Source: an uncultured Planctomyces sp. (lineage in GTDB: Bacteria > Planctomycetota > Planctomycetia > Planctomycetales > Planctomycetaceae). Taken from it: a stretch of DNA of 45,677 nucleotides. The notes under the pieces were generated by a model, which made no database searches, had not been told where the DNA came from, and saw only the letters and a program-made list of their open reading frames with translations. The translations under genes were made by a program, and so were the position numbers. Location of the stretch: assembly GCA_937904325.1 (NCBI GenBank), contig CALGTK010000083.1, positions 1-45,677 of the forward strand, given 5' to 3'. Below, in pieces: positions 10,386 to 19,741 of the stretch (position 1 is the stretch's first letter; every line of letters begins with the position of its first letter).

Positions 10386-11408
10386 TCACGAACCAGCGAG
10401 AGCGATTCTGCCGTACGCCCGGAACGTCACCGGATCGGTACGGCCCGGGATCGTCACAGAAATCTGCTCATCGAGCTTTCCGATTTTCTGCGGTGCAGTG
10501 ACGGTCAGCGGGATAATCTGGATCGGAGCCGCCGTCTTCGGCAATCGAACCTGGAAAACATCTTTCGCCTCAACGCAACTGACCGCCGAAACTTCGAACG
10601 CCTTTTTACCTCGAAGAACGACCTGCACTGTCTTTTCCTGTCCCGGAGACATTGTCCCCAGCGACACGACCGAAGGATTAACGACGATGTCCGGCGTCAC
10701 TTCAGCCTCGACCAGCAGCGGCACTTTCGGACTGTTTTCGTCGTCTGTCAGTAGTGTGATGCTGTGCCGAAACGGACCGAACGGTACTTTGTCGCTGAGC
10801 GTTATGGTTAAGTTGTAATTGGCACGCCCGTCACCGCGAGACGTTTCTTTGGCGACGGCGTTAACGAGTTTGCTGTTCGTCTGAACATCCTTGATCTCCC
10901 AGTCGTCGCGGCCAGCATAGGCGACCTTGAGCGTACGCTCGTTCTTCTGATCCCGGTCAATTTTCCCGAACTGAGCCGAGCCCGGGTCAATCACGACGTC
11001 GGTACGAATGTAAGCCGTAATTGGAATTCGCACTTCCTTGTACGACGGTTGGTCGAACACGACGATCACGTTGGAGTCTTTTCTTCGTGTGAACTTGCGA
11101 GTGTCCATCGTGATTTCGACGTACGCCTCCTCAAGACTCAGCAGTGTCTCCTGACTCGGCTTCCCGGCTGAGCAACCGCAGGTGGTCCGCACCTCTTGAA
11201 TGTGGACCGTCTTGTTGTAGAGGTTCTTTAATTTCAGTCGATAGCTGGAATCAGATCCACGAGCGACAACGCCAAAGTCGTGCGTCGTCTTTTCGAACAT
11301 CTTCTCGGCCCACATCTCGTCCGCCTGAGCGACCGAAGCTCCAAAGGCCGTCGATGTGGCCAAACCGGTTGCCAGCGTACGCGAAACAAATTGACGCCGT
11401 GTGATCAT
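10386..11408 (-). CDS. DUF1573 domain protein with Tat signal
   Basis: The 340-aa exported protein begins ITRRQFVSRTL (2-12), a twin-arginine signal, with a likely cleavage after SVAQA near residue 29. The DUF1573 domain follows (about 40-135), with HDFGVVARG and the typical cysteine pair TTCGCS (75-80). Two further Ig-like beta domains fill the rest (about 140-340). DUF1573 is an ASPM/Hydin-like beta-sandwich common in planctomycetes; its role outside the membrane is unknown, perhaps protein binding. GAGG seven bases before the ATG supports the start. It is single, with its own terminator. Confidence 0.88.
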   Translation of the reverse strand: MITRRQFVSRTLATGLATSTAFGASVAQADEMWAEKMFEKTTHDFGVVARGSDSSYRLKLKNLYNKTVHIQEVRTTCGCSAGKPSQETLLSLEEAYVEITMDTRKFTRRKDSNVIVVFDQPSYKEVRIPITAYIRTDVVIDPGSAQFGKIDRDQKNERTLKVAYAGRDDWEIKDVQTNSKLVNAVAKETSRGDGRANYNLTITLSDKVPFGPFRHSITLLTDDENSPKVPLLVEAEVTPDIVVNPSVVSLGTMSPGQEKTVQVVLRGKKAFEVSAVSCVEAKDVFQVRLPKTAAPIQIIPLTVTAPQKIGKLDEQISVTIPGRTDPVTFRAYGRIALAGS

Positions 11409-12177
11409 GATCCAGCCTCGTTGCTGAGTGTTCGAGTGGGAAAGGGCGAGACGAGTAGAGCTAAGCCATCATGGCCACAGCCGCACACGTAAATATTCCA
11501 CACGGGAGGGACGATTGAGTCTGAAATCCAAAAAGGAGTCCAGGGTTTATAAGGTCGCGTCTGCCTGGCGAAGTACAACTCACGGAGCTGCTACCAGTCG
11601 AGCGATTGTTATCCGTCAGTCAGCCTGGCTGGTAAGAACTATTGGGACTGAAAATGATCGTGAGAGAGTTTTTTCGTCAATTGGCCTAAAGTCCTGGTGA
11701 CGTTAGTTCTGGCGTTGCCCGATGTCAATATATGCAGATTCCGCAAGAGAGTGACTATGCGTCGGGATTGACCTTTGTAAACGGACCTTAGTTTTTCAAA
11801 GGGCAGTAAGTAACATCGAGGAACTCATTCGTGCATCGCGCCATTCGTCTGAAAGCAACGATGCGATACATACGATTTTCATACGTAGCGATGGCACTTT
11901 TCGCGGTCACTGCTGAGACCATAGCGCACTTCCGTGGCAGAAAGTAAAGAGACGTCCAGCGTCTCGTCAGTTTACCTGACATGAAGAAGTCGTCTCGAAT
12001 TTCGTTCGACAAAGGCTGCCCTGGTCAATGCTCAATGTGACAATCGATTGATTGTTCACTCGAATGACCGTGGCACTCAAAGAAGCTAGATTTACGAGAC
12101 GCATCTTTGGTCGTTGATCCGTCGAGTACCGTGAGATGCGTCACAAGGCCGGTCCAGGAATCTCCAGCGAGCAAACT
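11409..12177. other. 770-bp gene-free region
   Basis: Divergent promoters for the DUF1573 and dehydrogenase genes must lie here. I see two small adjoining hairpins, GAGACG/CGTCTC (11949-11965) and GTCAG/CTGAC (11966-11980), and no coding frame that I can support. A 74-codon minus-strand frame at 11788-12012 has no ribosome-binding site and no recognisable content. Confidence 0.5.
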
Positions 12178-15100
12178 ATGTCCCCCACCAACTCCGCACA
12201 TCGTCTTTCGACAATCCTCGTGCTGGCCGCTCTGTCAGCCACCGGAACGATCATCTATCAGTCGAACGCTGCCGACACGAGCACCGATAACAAAGGGAGC
12301 TTTCCGAAGCTGATCAATACGGAGAATCCCGAAGCAAAGCTCACGACCGCAGCGGACGCTCTCGCCGGAATGAAACTACCAGATGGTTTCAAGATTTCGT
12401 TGTTTGCTTCGGAACCGGATATCAATCAGCCGATCGCCCTGGCGACAGACGATCGAGGCCGGCTATGGGTCGCCGAAAATTATACTTACGCCCAGAGAGA
12501 GACTAACTTCGACAACAACATGCGCGACCGAGTCGTCATTCTCGAAGACAATGACGACGACGGAAAATTCGACAAACGCACTGAGTTCTGGGATCAGGGG
12601 CGGCGTCTGACGAGTGTCGAGATCGGTTACGGCGGAGTCTGGGTTCTCGACGCTCCGAACCTGCTCTTCATTCCGGACCGTGACGGCGATGACGTGCCGG
12701 ATGGTGAGCCTGTCGTCATGCTCGACGGCTGGGATGACGGCGCCGTGCGACACAACATCGTTAACGGACTTCGCTGGGGACCGGACGGCTGGCTGTACGG
12801 TCGACACGGAATTCTAGCGACGTCCCACGTTGGCCGTCCCGGAGCCACTCCGGACCAGCGAACATCGCTCAACTGTTCCGTCTGGCGTTTCCATCCGACG
12901 AAACACACGTTCGAAGTCGTTTGCGAGGGGACGACAAATTCCTGGGGAATGGACTGGGATCGGAATGGCGAACTCTTCTTCATCAACACCGTCATCGGCC
13001 ATCTCTGGCACGCGATCCCCGGCGCGTACTTACGCCGCATGTACGGCGAACATCTCAACCCGCACGTTTACCAGGTCATCGAACAAACGGCCGATCATTT
13101 TCATTGGGACACCAAAGAACAATGGCACGACATCAGAAAACTAGGGGTCACGAAGACAACCGATGAAGCAGGAGGTGGACACGCCCACTCGGGCATGGCG
13201 ATCGTCCCTCCCGGTCTTTGGGGCGAGGACTACGACAACTCGTTACTGACCGTCAACCTTCACGGCCGACGAATTAACCGCGACCGACTCGTCCGCGAAG
13301 GTGCCACCTACGTCGGCAAACACGCGGAAGATTTCCTTCAGGCATCCGACCCGTGGTTCCGCGGCGTCGAACTTCACTTCGGCCCGCACGGCACGCTTTA
13401 TGTCGCCGACTGGTCCGACGTCGGAGAATGTCACGAAAACGATGGCGTCCATCGCACGTCCGGTCGAATTTATCAAATCCGACCGGAAAACGATCCATCG
13501 AGACCGTATGACGCCGGACGTTACGGCAGCATTGGCGAAGCCAGCAGTCGCCGACTCGCGGGCGTGTTTGTTTCTGAACAACCCTGGTTGAACTTCCACG
13601 CGATCCGAATCCTTGCCGAAAGAGCTGCGGCTGGCGAGGACCTCAAGTTGCCTCGCGAGATTCTTCAGATCGATTATGTACTCGCCAAACGGCCGGTCAC
13701 TCAACGGCTGCCAGCTCTGTGGGCTCTGCACGCCACTGGCGGCTGTCCTGAGGCTGTCCTGGAGCGGCTACTCGACGATCCTTCAGAAAACATTCGCGTG
13801 TGGGCCGTTCGGTTTGCCGCTGAAGCTGGAAGACTAAGCCCGGCACTCCAGAAAAAAATCACCACGATGGCGGAGTCCGACGAGTCGGGACTCGTCCTGA
13901 CCTACCTCGCCTCGATCATGAACCGCCTGCCGTACGAACAGCGCTGGCCAATCGCCAGGCAACTTGTGAGGCACAGACTGTTTGCAAACGACCGCGTCTT
14001 TCCACTGATGGTCTGGTACGCGATCGAGCCAGCTTTGCTGTCGAACGCCGAAGCCGCAGTTCAGCTTGCCGTCAACTCAAAGCTGCCGCTGGTTAGAGAA
14101 TTCATCGCCAGAAGACTGACTGAAGAAATCGAGCGACGGCCGAACACTGTCGAGCAACTCGTCAGTGTTCTGGCTGGCAAAGTGACGAGCGAATCTCAAA
14201 AGCACGACATCCTGCATGGCATGACCGACGCACTTCGAGGCTGGCGGAAGGCTCCTCAGCCAAAACTCTGGAAGCAGGCCAGTCTGGCACTCAACAAGTC
14301 GTCCAATGACGAAATCTCACGCCTGACTCGAGAACTCTCGCTGGTTTTCGGAGACGGACGTGCAATGGATGAGCTACGTAAGATGGCAAAAGATGGCGGC
14401 GTGCCTTTGGAAGAACGGCGATCGGCGATCAGGGCCCTGGTTCTGGCGAGGGACGAAACCATCGTCGTTTATCTTCAGAACCTGCTGACAAATCGCGACC
14501 TGGCGAAAGACGCGATCAATGGTCTGGCCGCGTTCGGTAACGAAGAAACTCCCAAACTGCTGGTTTCAAAGTTCGGTGGATTTCGAAATGCGGCGAAACG
14601 CGAAGCCATCAATACGCTCGTTTCACGAGTCGCGTTTGCGACCGTGTTGCTTGACGCAGTCGACGAGAAAAAGGTCGCCCGCGATGCGGTCTCGGCATTC
14701 CAGCTACGCCAGATGCAAAGCTACGGCGACGATGACATCAGCAGCCGAGTCGCGAAAATCTGGCCAGAACTGGCTGAGCAATCCCGCGAGAAAAAAGAAC
14801 GCATCTCGGATCTGCGGAAGATGCTGACGTCAGAAACTCTCGCCCGCGCTGACACGTCGCACGGACGATTGCTCTTCAGCAAGTCGTGTGCGAACTGCCA
14901 TACACTGTTCGGTGAAGGCAAGAAGATCGCTCCTGACCTGACCGGGGCTCAGCGAAACAATCTCAACTACCTGCTGGAAAACATAGTCGACCCCAGCGCA
15001 ACTGTATCGAAGAATTTCCAGATGAGGGTCGTGCTGCTGGAAGATGGCCGTGTGCTGAACGGAGTCGTGCTTGCTCAGAACGAAAAAACGCTCACCATTC

Positions 15101-15267
15101 AAACAGCAACGAATCAGGTCGTGATTCAACGAGACGACGTCGACATCATGCAGGATTCGAAACTGTCGATGATGCCCGAGAACCTGCTGAACGTTCTCAA
15201 GGACAAACAGATCCGGGATTTAGTCGGTTACCTGATGTCGCTGACTCAAGTTCCACTGCCAGAATAA
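12178..15267 (+). CDS. PVC-type membrane-bound dehydrogenase with HEAT repeats and cytochrome c domain
   Basis: The product is about 1029 aa from the ATG at 12178, chosen because it begins the signal peptide (MSPTNSAHRLSTILVLAALS); an in-frame ATG 42 bases earlier would add a non-signal leader. Residues about 45-430 form a beta-propeller of the planctomycete/verrucomicrobial dehydrogenase family (LPDGFKISLFASEPDI, RLWVAENYTY, NGLRWGPDGWLYGRHG, GTLYVADWSD). HEAT-like helical repeats follow to about 880. The C-terminal domain holds one CxxCH haem site (Cys904, Cys907, His908) and the family ending LEDGRVLNGVV and DLVGYLMSL. Such proteins are thought to be periplasmic sugar-type oxidoreductases that pass electrons to their own cytochrome. 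The substrate is unknown. It is monocistronic. Confidence 0.93.
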   Translation: MSPTNSAHRLSTILVLAALSATGTIIYQSNAADTSTDNKGSFPKLINTENPEAKLTTAADALAGMKLPDGFKISLFASEPDINQPIALATDDRGRLWVAENYTYAQRETNFDNNMRDRVVILEDNDDDGKFDKRTEFWDQGRRLTSVEIGYGGVWVLDAPNLLFIPDRDGDDVPDGEPVVMLDGWDDGAVRHNIVNGLRWGPDGWLYGRHGILATSHVGRPGATPDQRTSLNCSVWRFHPTKHTFEVVCEGTTNSWGMDWDRNGELFFINTVIGHLWHAIPGAYLRRMYGEHLNPHVYQVIEQTADHFHWDTKEQWHDIRKLGVTKTTDEAGGGHAHSGMAIVPPGLWGEDYDNSLLTVNLHGRRINRDRLVREGATYVGKHAEDFLQASDPWFRGVELHFGPHGTLYVADWSDVGECHENDGVHRTSGRIYQIRPENDPSRPYDAGRYGSIGEASSRRLAGVFVSEQPWLNFHAIRILAERAAAGEDLKLPREILQIDYVLAKRPVTQRLPALWALHATGGCPEAVLERLLDDPSENIRVWAVRFAAEAGRLSPALQKKITTMAESDESGLVLTYLASIMNRLPYEQRWPIARQLVRHRLFANDRVFPLMVWYAIEPALLSNAEAAVQLAVNSKLPLVREFIARRLTEEIERRPNTVEQLVSVLAGKVTSESQKHDILHGMTDALRGWRKAPQPKLWKQASLALNKSSNDEISRLTRELSLVFGDGRAMDELRKMAKDGGVPLEERRSAIRALVLARDETIVVYLQNLLTNRDLAKDAINGLAAFGNEETPKLLVSKFGGFRNAAKREAINTLVSRVAFATVLLDAVDEKKVARDAVSAFQLRQMQSYGDDDISSRVAKIWPELAEQSREKKERISDLRKMLTSETLARADTSHGRLLFSKSCANCHTLFGEGKKIAPDLTGAQRNNLNYLLENIVDPSATVSKNFQMRVVLLEDGRVLNGVVLAQNEKTLTIQTATNQVVIQRDDVDIMQDSKLSMMPENLLNVLKDKQIRDLVGYLMSLTQVPLPE

Positions 15268-15292
15268 AAAAGCCGATCCAGTAGACCGGCTT
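15266..15292 (-). terminator. terminator of the 109-aa protein gene
   Basis: AAGCCG (15270-15275) pairs with CGGCTT (15287-15292). On the minus strand the stem is followed by a run of six T ending inside the dehydrogenase stop codon. On the plus strand there is no U-tract, so it serves mainly the minus-strand gene. Confidence 0.6.
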
Positions 15293-15349
15293 CGGTAGAC
15301 AAAGCGTGACAAGCGTTGATGCCACTCATGTTTCAGCCTGCGTATACAT

Positions 15350-15679
15350 TCATACGTAGCGAGGAATGAATGTCTCGACTTGAGCATCGGCTGACTTCGT
15401 GAATTGCATCTTTGGAGCAGGTTCTGCAGCGTGCGGCTCGTCAATCCGAATCGCCTGGTGCTGGGATGACTCCAAGGGGACGACACCCGTTGATGTCACG
15501 ACATTTTGAGGAATTTCGACAAGGCTCAGGTCTCGATCGATGCGACGCATTTCATTGACGACGACGCTGTGCCAGTCAGAGTCGCAGCGTTCTGCAGCCG
15601 AGACGTAATTTCGACGAGCCCACTGTCGCAATCGAAGTTCTGCTATCAGGTCAAGTTCTCGATTATCACTGTTCATCAT
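15350..15679 (-). CDS. small conserved-looking hypothetical protein
   Basis: The 109-aa product is soluble with no signal or membrane segment. The N-terminal half is helical and charged (RELDLIAELRLRQWARRNYV, then DWHSVVVNEMRRIDRDL); the C-terminal half is extended and rich in Pro, Ala and Glu. It resembles small proteins I recall from other planctomycetes, but I cannot name a family. Two things argue it is real: GAGG seven bases before the first of two tandem ATG codons, and an intrinsic terminator just downstream. It is convergent with the dehydrogenase gene. Confidence 0.7.
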   Translation of the reverse strand: MMNSDNRELDLIAELRLRQWARRNYVSAAERCDSDWHSVVVNEMRRIDRDLSLVEIPQNVVTSTGVVPLESSQHQAIRIDEPHAAEPAPKMQFTKSADAQVETFIPRYV

Positions 15680-15980
15680 TGTTGCGCCTCAAAATTGTCA
15701 CAATCGGATCGTTCGACCGAAGCGGTAGAGTCCAGCGGGCACACACCGCCATTCAGAGCTGAACCACTCACAACGATCGGCAATCGTTGGCGGGAATCCA
15801 AAACGAATTTGCAGAAGTCCTGACTGGATTTCAACGTGCTCTTAGCGCGAGGCCACGTCGTTCGGCTCCTGACTCGAAATTTGTTTCGAACAGCATTGCG
15901 GGTTGAGCCGGACGAATGGGAGGCCGATGCCCCAATGCTACCCCACTCACTGTTCAGGCTACTCAGGCACGAATGCTGGC
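15680..15980. other. 300-bp gene-free region with a hairpin
   Basis: The promoter of the 109-aa protein gene and the 3' end of the MBL transcript fall here. CAACGAT (15771-15777) and ATCGTTG (15783-15789) form a perfect 7-bp hairpin with the loop CGGCA. It has no U-tract. Nothing else is recognised. Confidence 0.45.
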
Positions 15981-16829
15981 TTACAGAGCGTCAATCATTT
16001 CCGAGGCGACGAAGTCGGATCGGTCGTCACGACTGAGCCGAACCGCCGCGTAATCCGGATCGTGATCGAGCAATGCCAGCCAGTCGTTGTCAGCAACCTC
16101 TCCTAACAGGTCGGCTTTGGCCCGTCGCGTTTGCATCAGATTCGTGTCGTAGGCCATGCACCACAGAACTGGAAGGTGCATTCGAGTTCCACAGATGTCT
16201 CCAAGGAAGACTGCGATTTCGCCATCACTTTCGAGCAACAATGCCTGGTGCCCTTCGGTGTGGCCGCCGGTCACTAACGACCGTAATCCGGGCAGCACGT
16301 TGACATTGCCATCGATCAGCTTCAACTGGCCGGAAGCCTGTAAAGGCAGCAGGTTTTCCTGAGGATAGGCACCTCGAAGTTCCGGCAGTTCCGAAGTTGC
16401 CATCACCCACTCACGCCGCTGGGCGATGTACTCAGCATTGGGAAAAGAGGGAACGATGTCGCCAGCCTCGTTCAGGCAGGTACCGCCTCCGGCATGGTCA
16501 AAGTGGAGATGTGAAAAGACGACAACGTCGATGTCTTCGGGTTCGAAGCCTGCGGCTTTTAGATTGTGCAGTAGTGGATCACCCGGTTCGGAAGTGAGAT
16601 TTCGCTGCTGCTTCTCTGGCAACTTCGAACCATAGCCTGTGTCGATCAGAACGTTCCGGCCATCAATCGTCGCGACGACGCAGTTGGTCTGCTGAGGAAT
16701 TCGGTTCTTCTCATCCGGTGGCGTTTTGCGTTCCCATAAAACTCGCGGCACAACTCCGTAAAGTGTTCCGGCGTCAAGATGGCACACGCCACCGGAGACA
16801 GTTTTCAAGTCGATTTGCCCAAGCTTCAT
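15981..16829 (-). CDS. MBL-fold metallo-hydrolase (lactonase-like)
   Basis: The 282-aa protein has the zinc signature SHLHFDH (106-112), an upstream strand with LIDTGYGSKL (61-70), then GGHTEGHQALLLE and FLGDICG, which supply further metal ligands, and a late LLDHDP. This is the layout of the lactonase and glyoxalase-II-like branch of the metallo-beta-lactamase fold. It has no signal peptide, so it is cytoplasmic. The substrate is not set by the sequence. Its ATG overlaps the tmk stop codon as ATGA, so the two genes are probably translationally coupled in one operon. Confidence 0.9.
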   Translation of the reverse strand: MKLGQIDLKTVSGGVCHLDAGTLYGVVPRVLWERKTPPDEKNRIPQQTNCVVATIDGRNVLIDTGYGSKLPEKQQRNLTSEPGDPLLHNLKAAGFEPEDIDVVVFSHLHFDHAGGGTCLNEAGDIVPSFPNAEYIAQRREWVMATSELPELRGAYPQENLLPLQASGQLKLIDGNVNVLPGLRSLVTGGHTEGHQALLLESDGEIAVFLGDICGTRMHLPVLWCMAYDTNLMQTRRAKADLLGEVADNDWLALLDHDPDYAAVRLSRDDRSDFVASEMIDAL

Positions 16830-17506
16830 CCGTTTTCCCCGGAATCGAGCAACGCGGCCGCAACCTTCCAGATTTCTTCACCGACTTCGTCGATCGACTT
16901 AAGCCGTTCATCGTCCAGCAACGAAATTGTCGACCAGTCTGGTTCGCGAGATGCCAGTTCGAGATATGCTTGCCGGACGGAATCCAGGTAATCACGATCT
17001 GCTTCCTGTAAATCCGCCGCCTGGTCGGTGTAATCGCGTTTCGACTTTCGAGCGATCAACAACTGAGCGGTCTCTGCCGGTAGATCGAGGTGAATCATTA
17101 GCTCGGCTCGCGGCAGATGAAAAACGTCGTGCTCGGTCTTCAGAATCCAATCCTGTAGTGCCGTGCGTTCATCGCCGACTTTCTTGGCGCCTTGATGAGC
17201 AACGTTCGAAGCAACGTACCGATCAGCGATAACGACGTCCTTCGTGACCAGCAGTTCGGACAGCATCCCGATCGACTCGAAGCGGTCCGCGGCGTACAGT
17301 GTCGCGGCGAGGAGCGGATCGACCTGGTCGAGTTGACCAAATTCGCCGTTCAGAAATCGACCAATCGTCCGCCCGAAATGAGTTTCGGAGTAACGAGGGA
17401 AACTGATCAACTCAGATGTGTGTCCGGCATCGAGCATTCGCTGGTGCAGCCGCTTTGCCTGAGTTCCCTTGCCCGAACCATCAATTCCTTCAATGGCAAT
17501 CAACAC
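16826..17506 (-). CDS. tmk: thymidylate kinase
   Basis: About 226 aa from the GTG at 17506. This start is chosen because it places the P-loop at the usual distance (GIDGSGKG, residues 7-14) and AGGA lies just upstream; the frame is open 46 codons further, but that stretch has no family character. The kinase phosphorylates dTMP to dTDP with ATP. The DR(Y) motif IADRYVASNVAHQG and the LID region around RKSKRDYTDQAADLQ are present. It lies downstream of a STAS gene (168-bp gap) and overlaps the MBL hydrolase by four bases. Confidence 0.93.
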   Translation of the reverse strand: MLIAIEGIDGSGKGTQAKRLHQRMLDAGHTSELISFPRYSETHFGRTIGRFLNGEFGQLDQVDPLLAATLYAADRFESIGMLSELLVTKDVVIADRYVASNVAHQGAKKVGDERTALQDWILKTEHDVFHLPRAELMIHLDLPAETAQLLIARKSKRDYTDQAADLQEADRDYLDSVRQAYLELASREPDWSTISLLDDERLKSIDEVGEEIWKVAAALLDSGENG

Positions 17507-17674
17507 GGTCCTGATCCAATCGTTCGCCTGGCAGGCTGTTGAGAGTGGTAACCCGACGCGTAAGCGAGGGACTTGAGTCCGCTGTTTCCCCAAAGTAGTC
17601 ATCCGTCGATGACGCTTTGGGGTACCGTGAGATTCCTGATTCAACAGGCAGGTCGTCCAGATACAGACGAAGTC

Positions 17675-18079
17675 TCAACCGACCGTCGAATCGCCTTCGA
17701 AATCATCCTGAGCACGTAGAATCGCCAGTGCCTGTTGTTCGGTTTCACAATGTGTGAAGTAGCTGAGCAGCCGACTGGCATCCAGCACGTCCTGAACGCC
17801 GGGCGTCAGATCAGAAATGACCATCTTGCCGCGGTTTCGGTGTAGTTTGCGATGCAGCGTGATCAATTTTCCAACGACGGAGCTGGTGATGTACTCCACT
17901 CCAGTCATATTCAAAACGATCTTCTGAAACCCGAACTGGTCTGGCAGCAGAAAAAGTTCGTGGCCCAGATCCTCGATGTTTTCTTCGTCATTTATGTGCG
18001 AAACCCCAAACTGAACGACGACGTTGTCGCCGTGTTCGGCTACTTTGAGATATCGAGGTTGAAAATCTTTGAGGCCCAT
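17675..18079 (-). CDS. STAS domain protein (anti-sigma factor antagonist type)
   Basis: The 134-aa protein is a single STAS domain: beta strand VVVQFGV (20-26), a loop, then FQKIVLNMTGVEYITSSVVG (51-70), in which TSS at 65-67 occupies the place of the serine phosphorylated in SpoIIAA-type antagonists, and a following helix LITLHRKLHR. The C-terminal stretch includes SRLLSYFTHCETEQQAL. In the usual scheme it binds an anti-sigma kinase in a phosphorylation-dependent way. No partner kinase is next to it. It sits between mtaB and tmk on the same strand. Confidence 0.88.
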   Translation of the reverse strand: MGLKDFQPRYLKVAEHGDNVVVQFGVSHINDEENIEDLGHELFLLPDQFGFQKIVLNMTGVEYITSSVVGKLITLHRKLHRNRGKMVISDLTPGVQDVLDASRLLSYFTHCETEQQALAILRAQDDFEGDSTVG

Positions 18080-18112
18080 ACCGGCCCTTTCTCAGTTCGT
18101 TTCGTCATGAAA

Positions 18113-18137
18113 CCCGTGGTTGCTGGACCCCGTGGTT
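18113..18137. repeat. short tandem direct repeat between mtaB and STAS genes
   Basis: The 9-mer CCCGTGGTT occurs at 18113-18121 and again at 18129-18137, a 16-bp period. It lies just upstream of the STAS start. It could be a regulator site, or chance. Confidence 0.35.
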
Positions 18138-18173
18138 AGTTGAACAGGGGCGCCCAGCAAAACATCTTCAATT

Positions 18174-19478
18174 CTACAGTGAACCAGCCAGCGACGCACT
18201 TTCAATTCGAACCGCAGTCAGCTGCTGACGTTCCGCCGATTGGCCTCTGGCTGTAACAAAAGCGCCAATGTCGTGGGTTGTGCCCGGAACTTCAACCGGA
18301 GCATATCGCCGATCGGTCCCTCGAACCCAGTCCGGTCGGTCGCGAGACTCACGCTCAACCAGCACCTCCAATTCGCGGCCAACCAGCGTTTGATAATAGT
18401 CTTCCGCCAGATCGCGTTCGAGTTCGCTCAGAATTCGGCAGCGTTCCTTGCGGACTTCCGGCTTGACCTGATCGGGAAAGTCTGCGGCTGGAGTGCCTTT
18501 TCTCGCGCTGAACGGAAAGATGTGAATTTTCATGAATCGCGACTGTCGGCACGCTTCGAGCGTCTCTTCAAACTCAGCATCCGTCTCGCCAGGAAACCCG
18601 ACGATCACATCGGTCGAGAACGAGGGATGATCAATCTGCTCACGCATCTGTTCCAATTTTTCGAGGAATCTGGCCATCGAATATCGCCGCCGCATTCGTC
18701 TCAGGACGGCTTCTGAACCGCTCTGGAGTGACGGGTGAAACTGCGGACACAGGTGCTCGCAATTCGCCGCGGCGTTGATGAATTCGTCGTTCACTTCGAC
18801 TGCTTCGATACTCGACAGCCGCATTCGCCAGTTGCCTGGGATTCGGTCGAGCCGTTCGAACAAGTGCCAAAGTCGAAACGGCGGGAGCCCCGACTTGCCG
18901 CGAGTCGTCTCGACGCCGTAATGTCCAACATGGATCCCGCTGAGCACGATCTCTCGGTATCCGTTGCCGATCAGTCGTCGAACTTCCGCTTCAATCGACT
19001 CCGGTGTGCGGCTCTGCAGGCCCGGCCTGACTTGAGGAATGATGCAGTATGTGCAGTTCAGAATGCAGCCATCCTGAACTTTCACGTAGGCTCGCCGGCG
19101 GCCATCAAAATGGCTGATACCGTCTGGCATGTCGACGATGCCCAACCGATCGAACACGTCGGGCAGTTCACGCTTATCGCGGACAATCTCGAAGACGCCG
19201 GGCAAATCCCGCAGCACTTCTGGATCGCGAGTCGCGTAACACCCCATCACGATCGTGCGTGTGCCGGGATTTTTCTTCGCCAGTTGTCGAATCAACTGCC
19301 GGCCCTTGGAATCCGCCTCGCCCGTTACCGTGCAGGTATTGACGACGCACAGATCCGCTGCCTCGTTGTCCGCCGCCTCGCGAAATCCGTTGCTGAGGAG
19401 CGTTTCTTTGACGAGCTGCGTTTCGTACTGATTGACTTTGCACCCGAGGGTCGCAAGCCTGCACGTGCGTTCGGACAT
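18174..19478 (-). CDS. mtaB: tRNA t6A37 methylthiotransferase MtaB
   Basis: The 434-aa radical-SAM enzyme converts t6A37 to ms2t6A37 in ANN-decoding tRNAs. The N-terminal UPF0004 domain shows the MtaB opening LGCKVNQYETQ (11-21) and its cluster cysteines Cys13, Cys49 and Cys80. The radical-SAM motif is C138ILNC142TYC145. VILGFPGETDAEFEETL-type sequence and a C-terminal TRAM-like region follow. Length fits MtaB, not MiaB or RimO. It is the first gene of a likely minus-strand cluster. Its t6A substrate is made by the pathway that includes the Sua5/TsaC enzyme at 30784-31809. Confidence 0.95.
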   Translation of the reverse strand: MSERTCRLATLGCKVNQYETQLVKETLLSNGFREAADNEAADLCVVNTCTVTGEADSKGRQLIRQLAKKNPGTRTIVMGCYATRDPEVLRDLPGVFEIVRDKRELPDVFDRLGIVDMPDGISHFDGRRRAYVKVQDGCILNCTYCIIPQVRPGLQSRTPESIEAEVRRLIGNGYREIVLSGIHVGHYGVETTRGKSGLPPFRLWHLFERLDRIPGNWRMRLSSIEAVEVNDEFINAAANCEHLCPQFHPSLQSGSEAVLRRMRRRYSMARFLEKLEQMREQIDHPSFSTDVIVGFPGETDAEFEETLEACRQSRFMKIHIFPFSARKGTPAADFPDQVKPEVRKERCRILSELERDLAEDYYQTLVGRELEVLVERESRDRPDWVRGTDRRYAPVEVPGTTHDIGAFVTARGQSAERQQLTAVRIESASLAGSL

Positions 19479-19577
19479 GGTATTTCAGGAGAAAATGAGG
19501 ATTCTGAGTGGAACTTCCGGCTGCGTTTTCAGTTACAGCGAGGTCGCGATCAGTGGCGATGGTCGATTCGGGCGAGT

Positions 19578-19591
19578 ATACCCTTGGGTAT
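19578..19591. promoter_or_regulatory. 14-bp perfect palindrome between divergent genes
   Basis: ATACCCTTGGGTAT reads the same on both strands and lies in the 263-bp gap between mtaB (minus) and the 589-aa protein gene (plus). Its form suits a dimeric regulator. No regulator gene is adjacent. Confidence 0.35.
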
Positions 19592-19741
19592 TCCGTCCAG
19601 CGAGTGAGTGGTCATCGCCGGTTTCAACCACCGCTACGTTCGAGACGACATTTCGGCAGGCATCTCCGAAACCCGATGTCGGATTCCGAGGTACTGTGAC
19701 CACGCCTGAGAGTTTGTCCCCATTTTTTGTTGGAGTTCATC

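Noticed and set aside
9836-10501. 221-codon plus-strand open frame across the GT4 start and the terminator
   Set aside because: It crosses the terminator at 10316-10350 and the 3' end of the DUF1573 gene, overlaps the GT4 coding sequence and has no recognisable content.
11788-12012. 74-codon minus-strand frame in the gap before the dehydrogenase
   Set aside because: No ribosome-binding site, Arg/Cys-rich composition and no recognised family.
12136-12177. Earlier ATG for the dehydrogenase at 12136
   Set aside because: It puts 14 charged or polar residues before the signal peptide; the ATG at 12178 gives a normal export signal.
17507-17644. Longer N-terminus of thymidylate kinase from 17644
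   Set aside because: The extra 46 codons have no family similarity and would place the P-loop too far from the start.
17490-17678. 62-codon minus-strand frame between the STAS and tmk genes
   Set aside because: It starts at TTG inside the STAS stop region, overlaps tmk in another frame and has no clear support.
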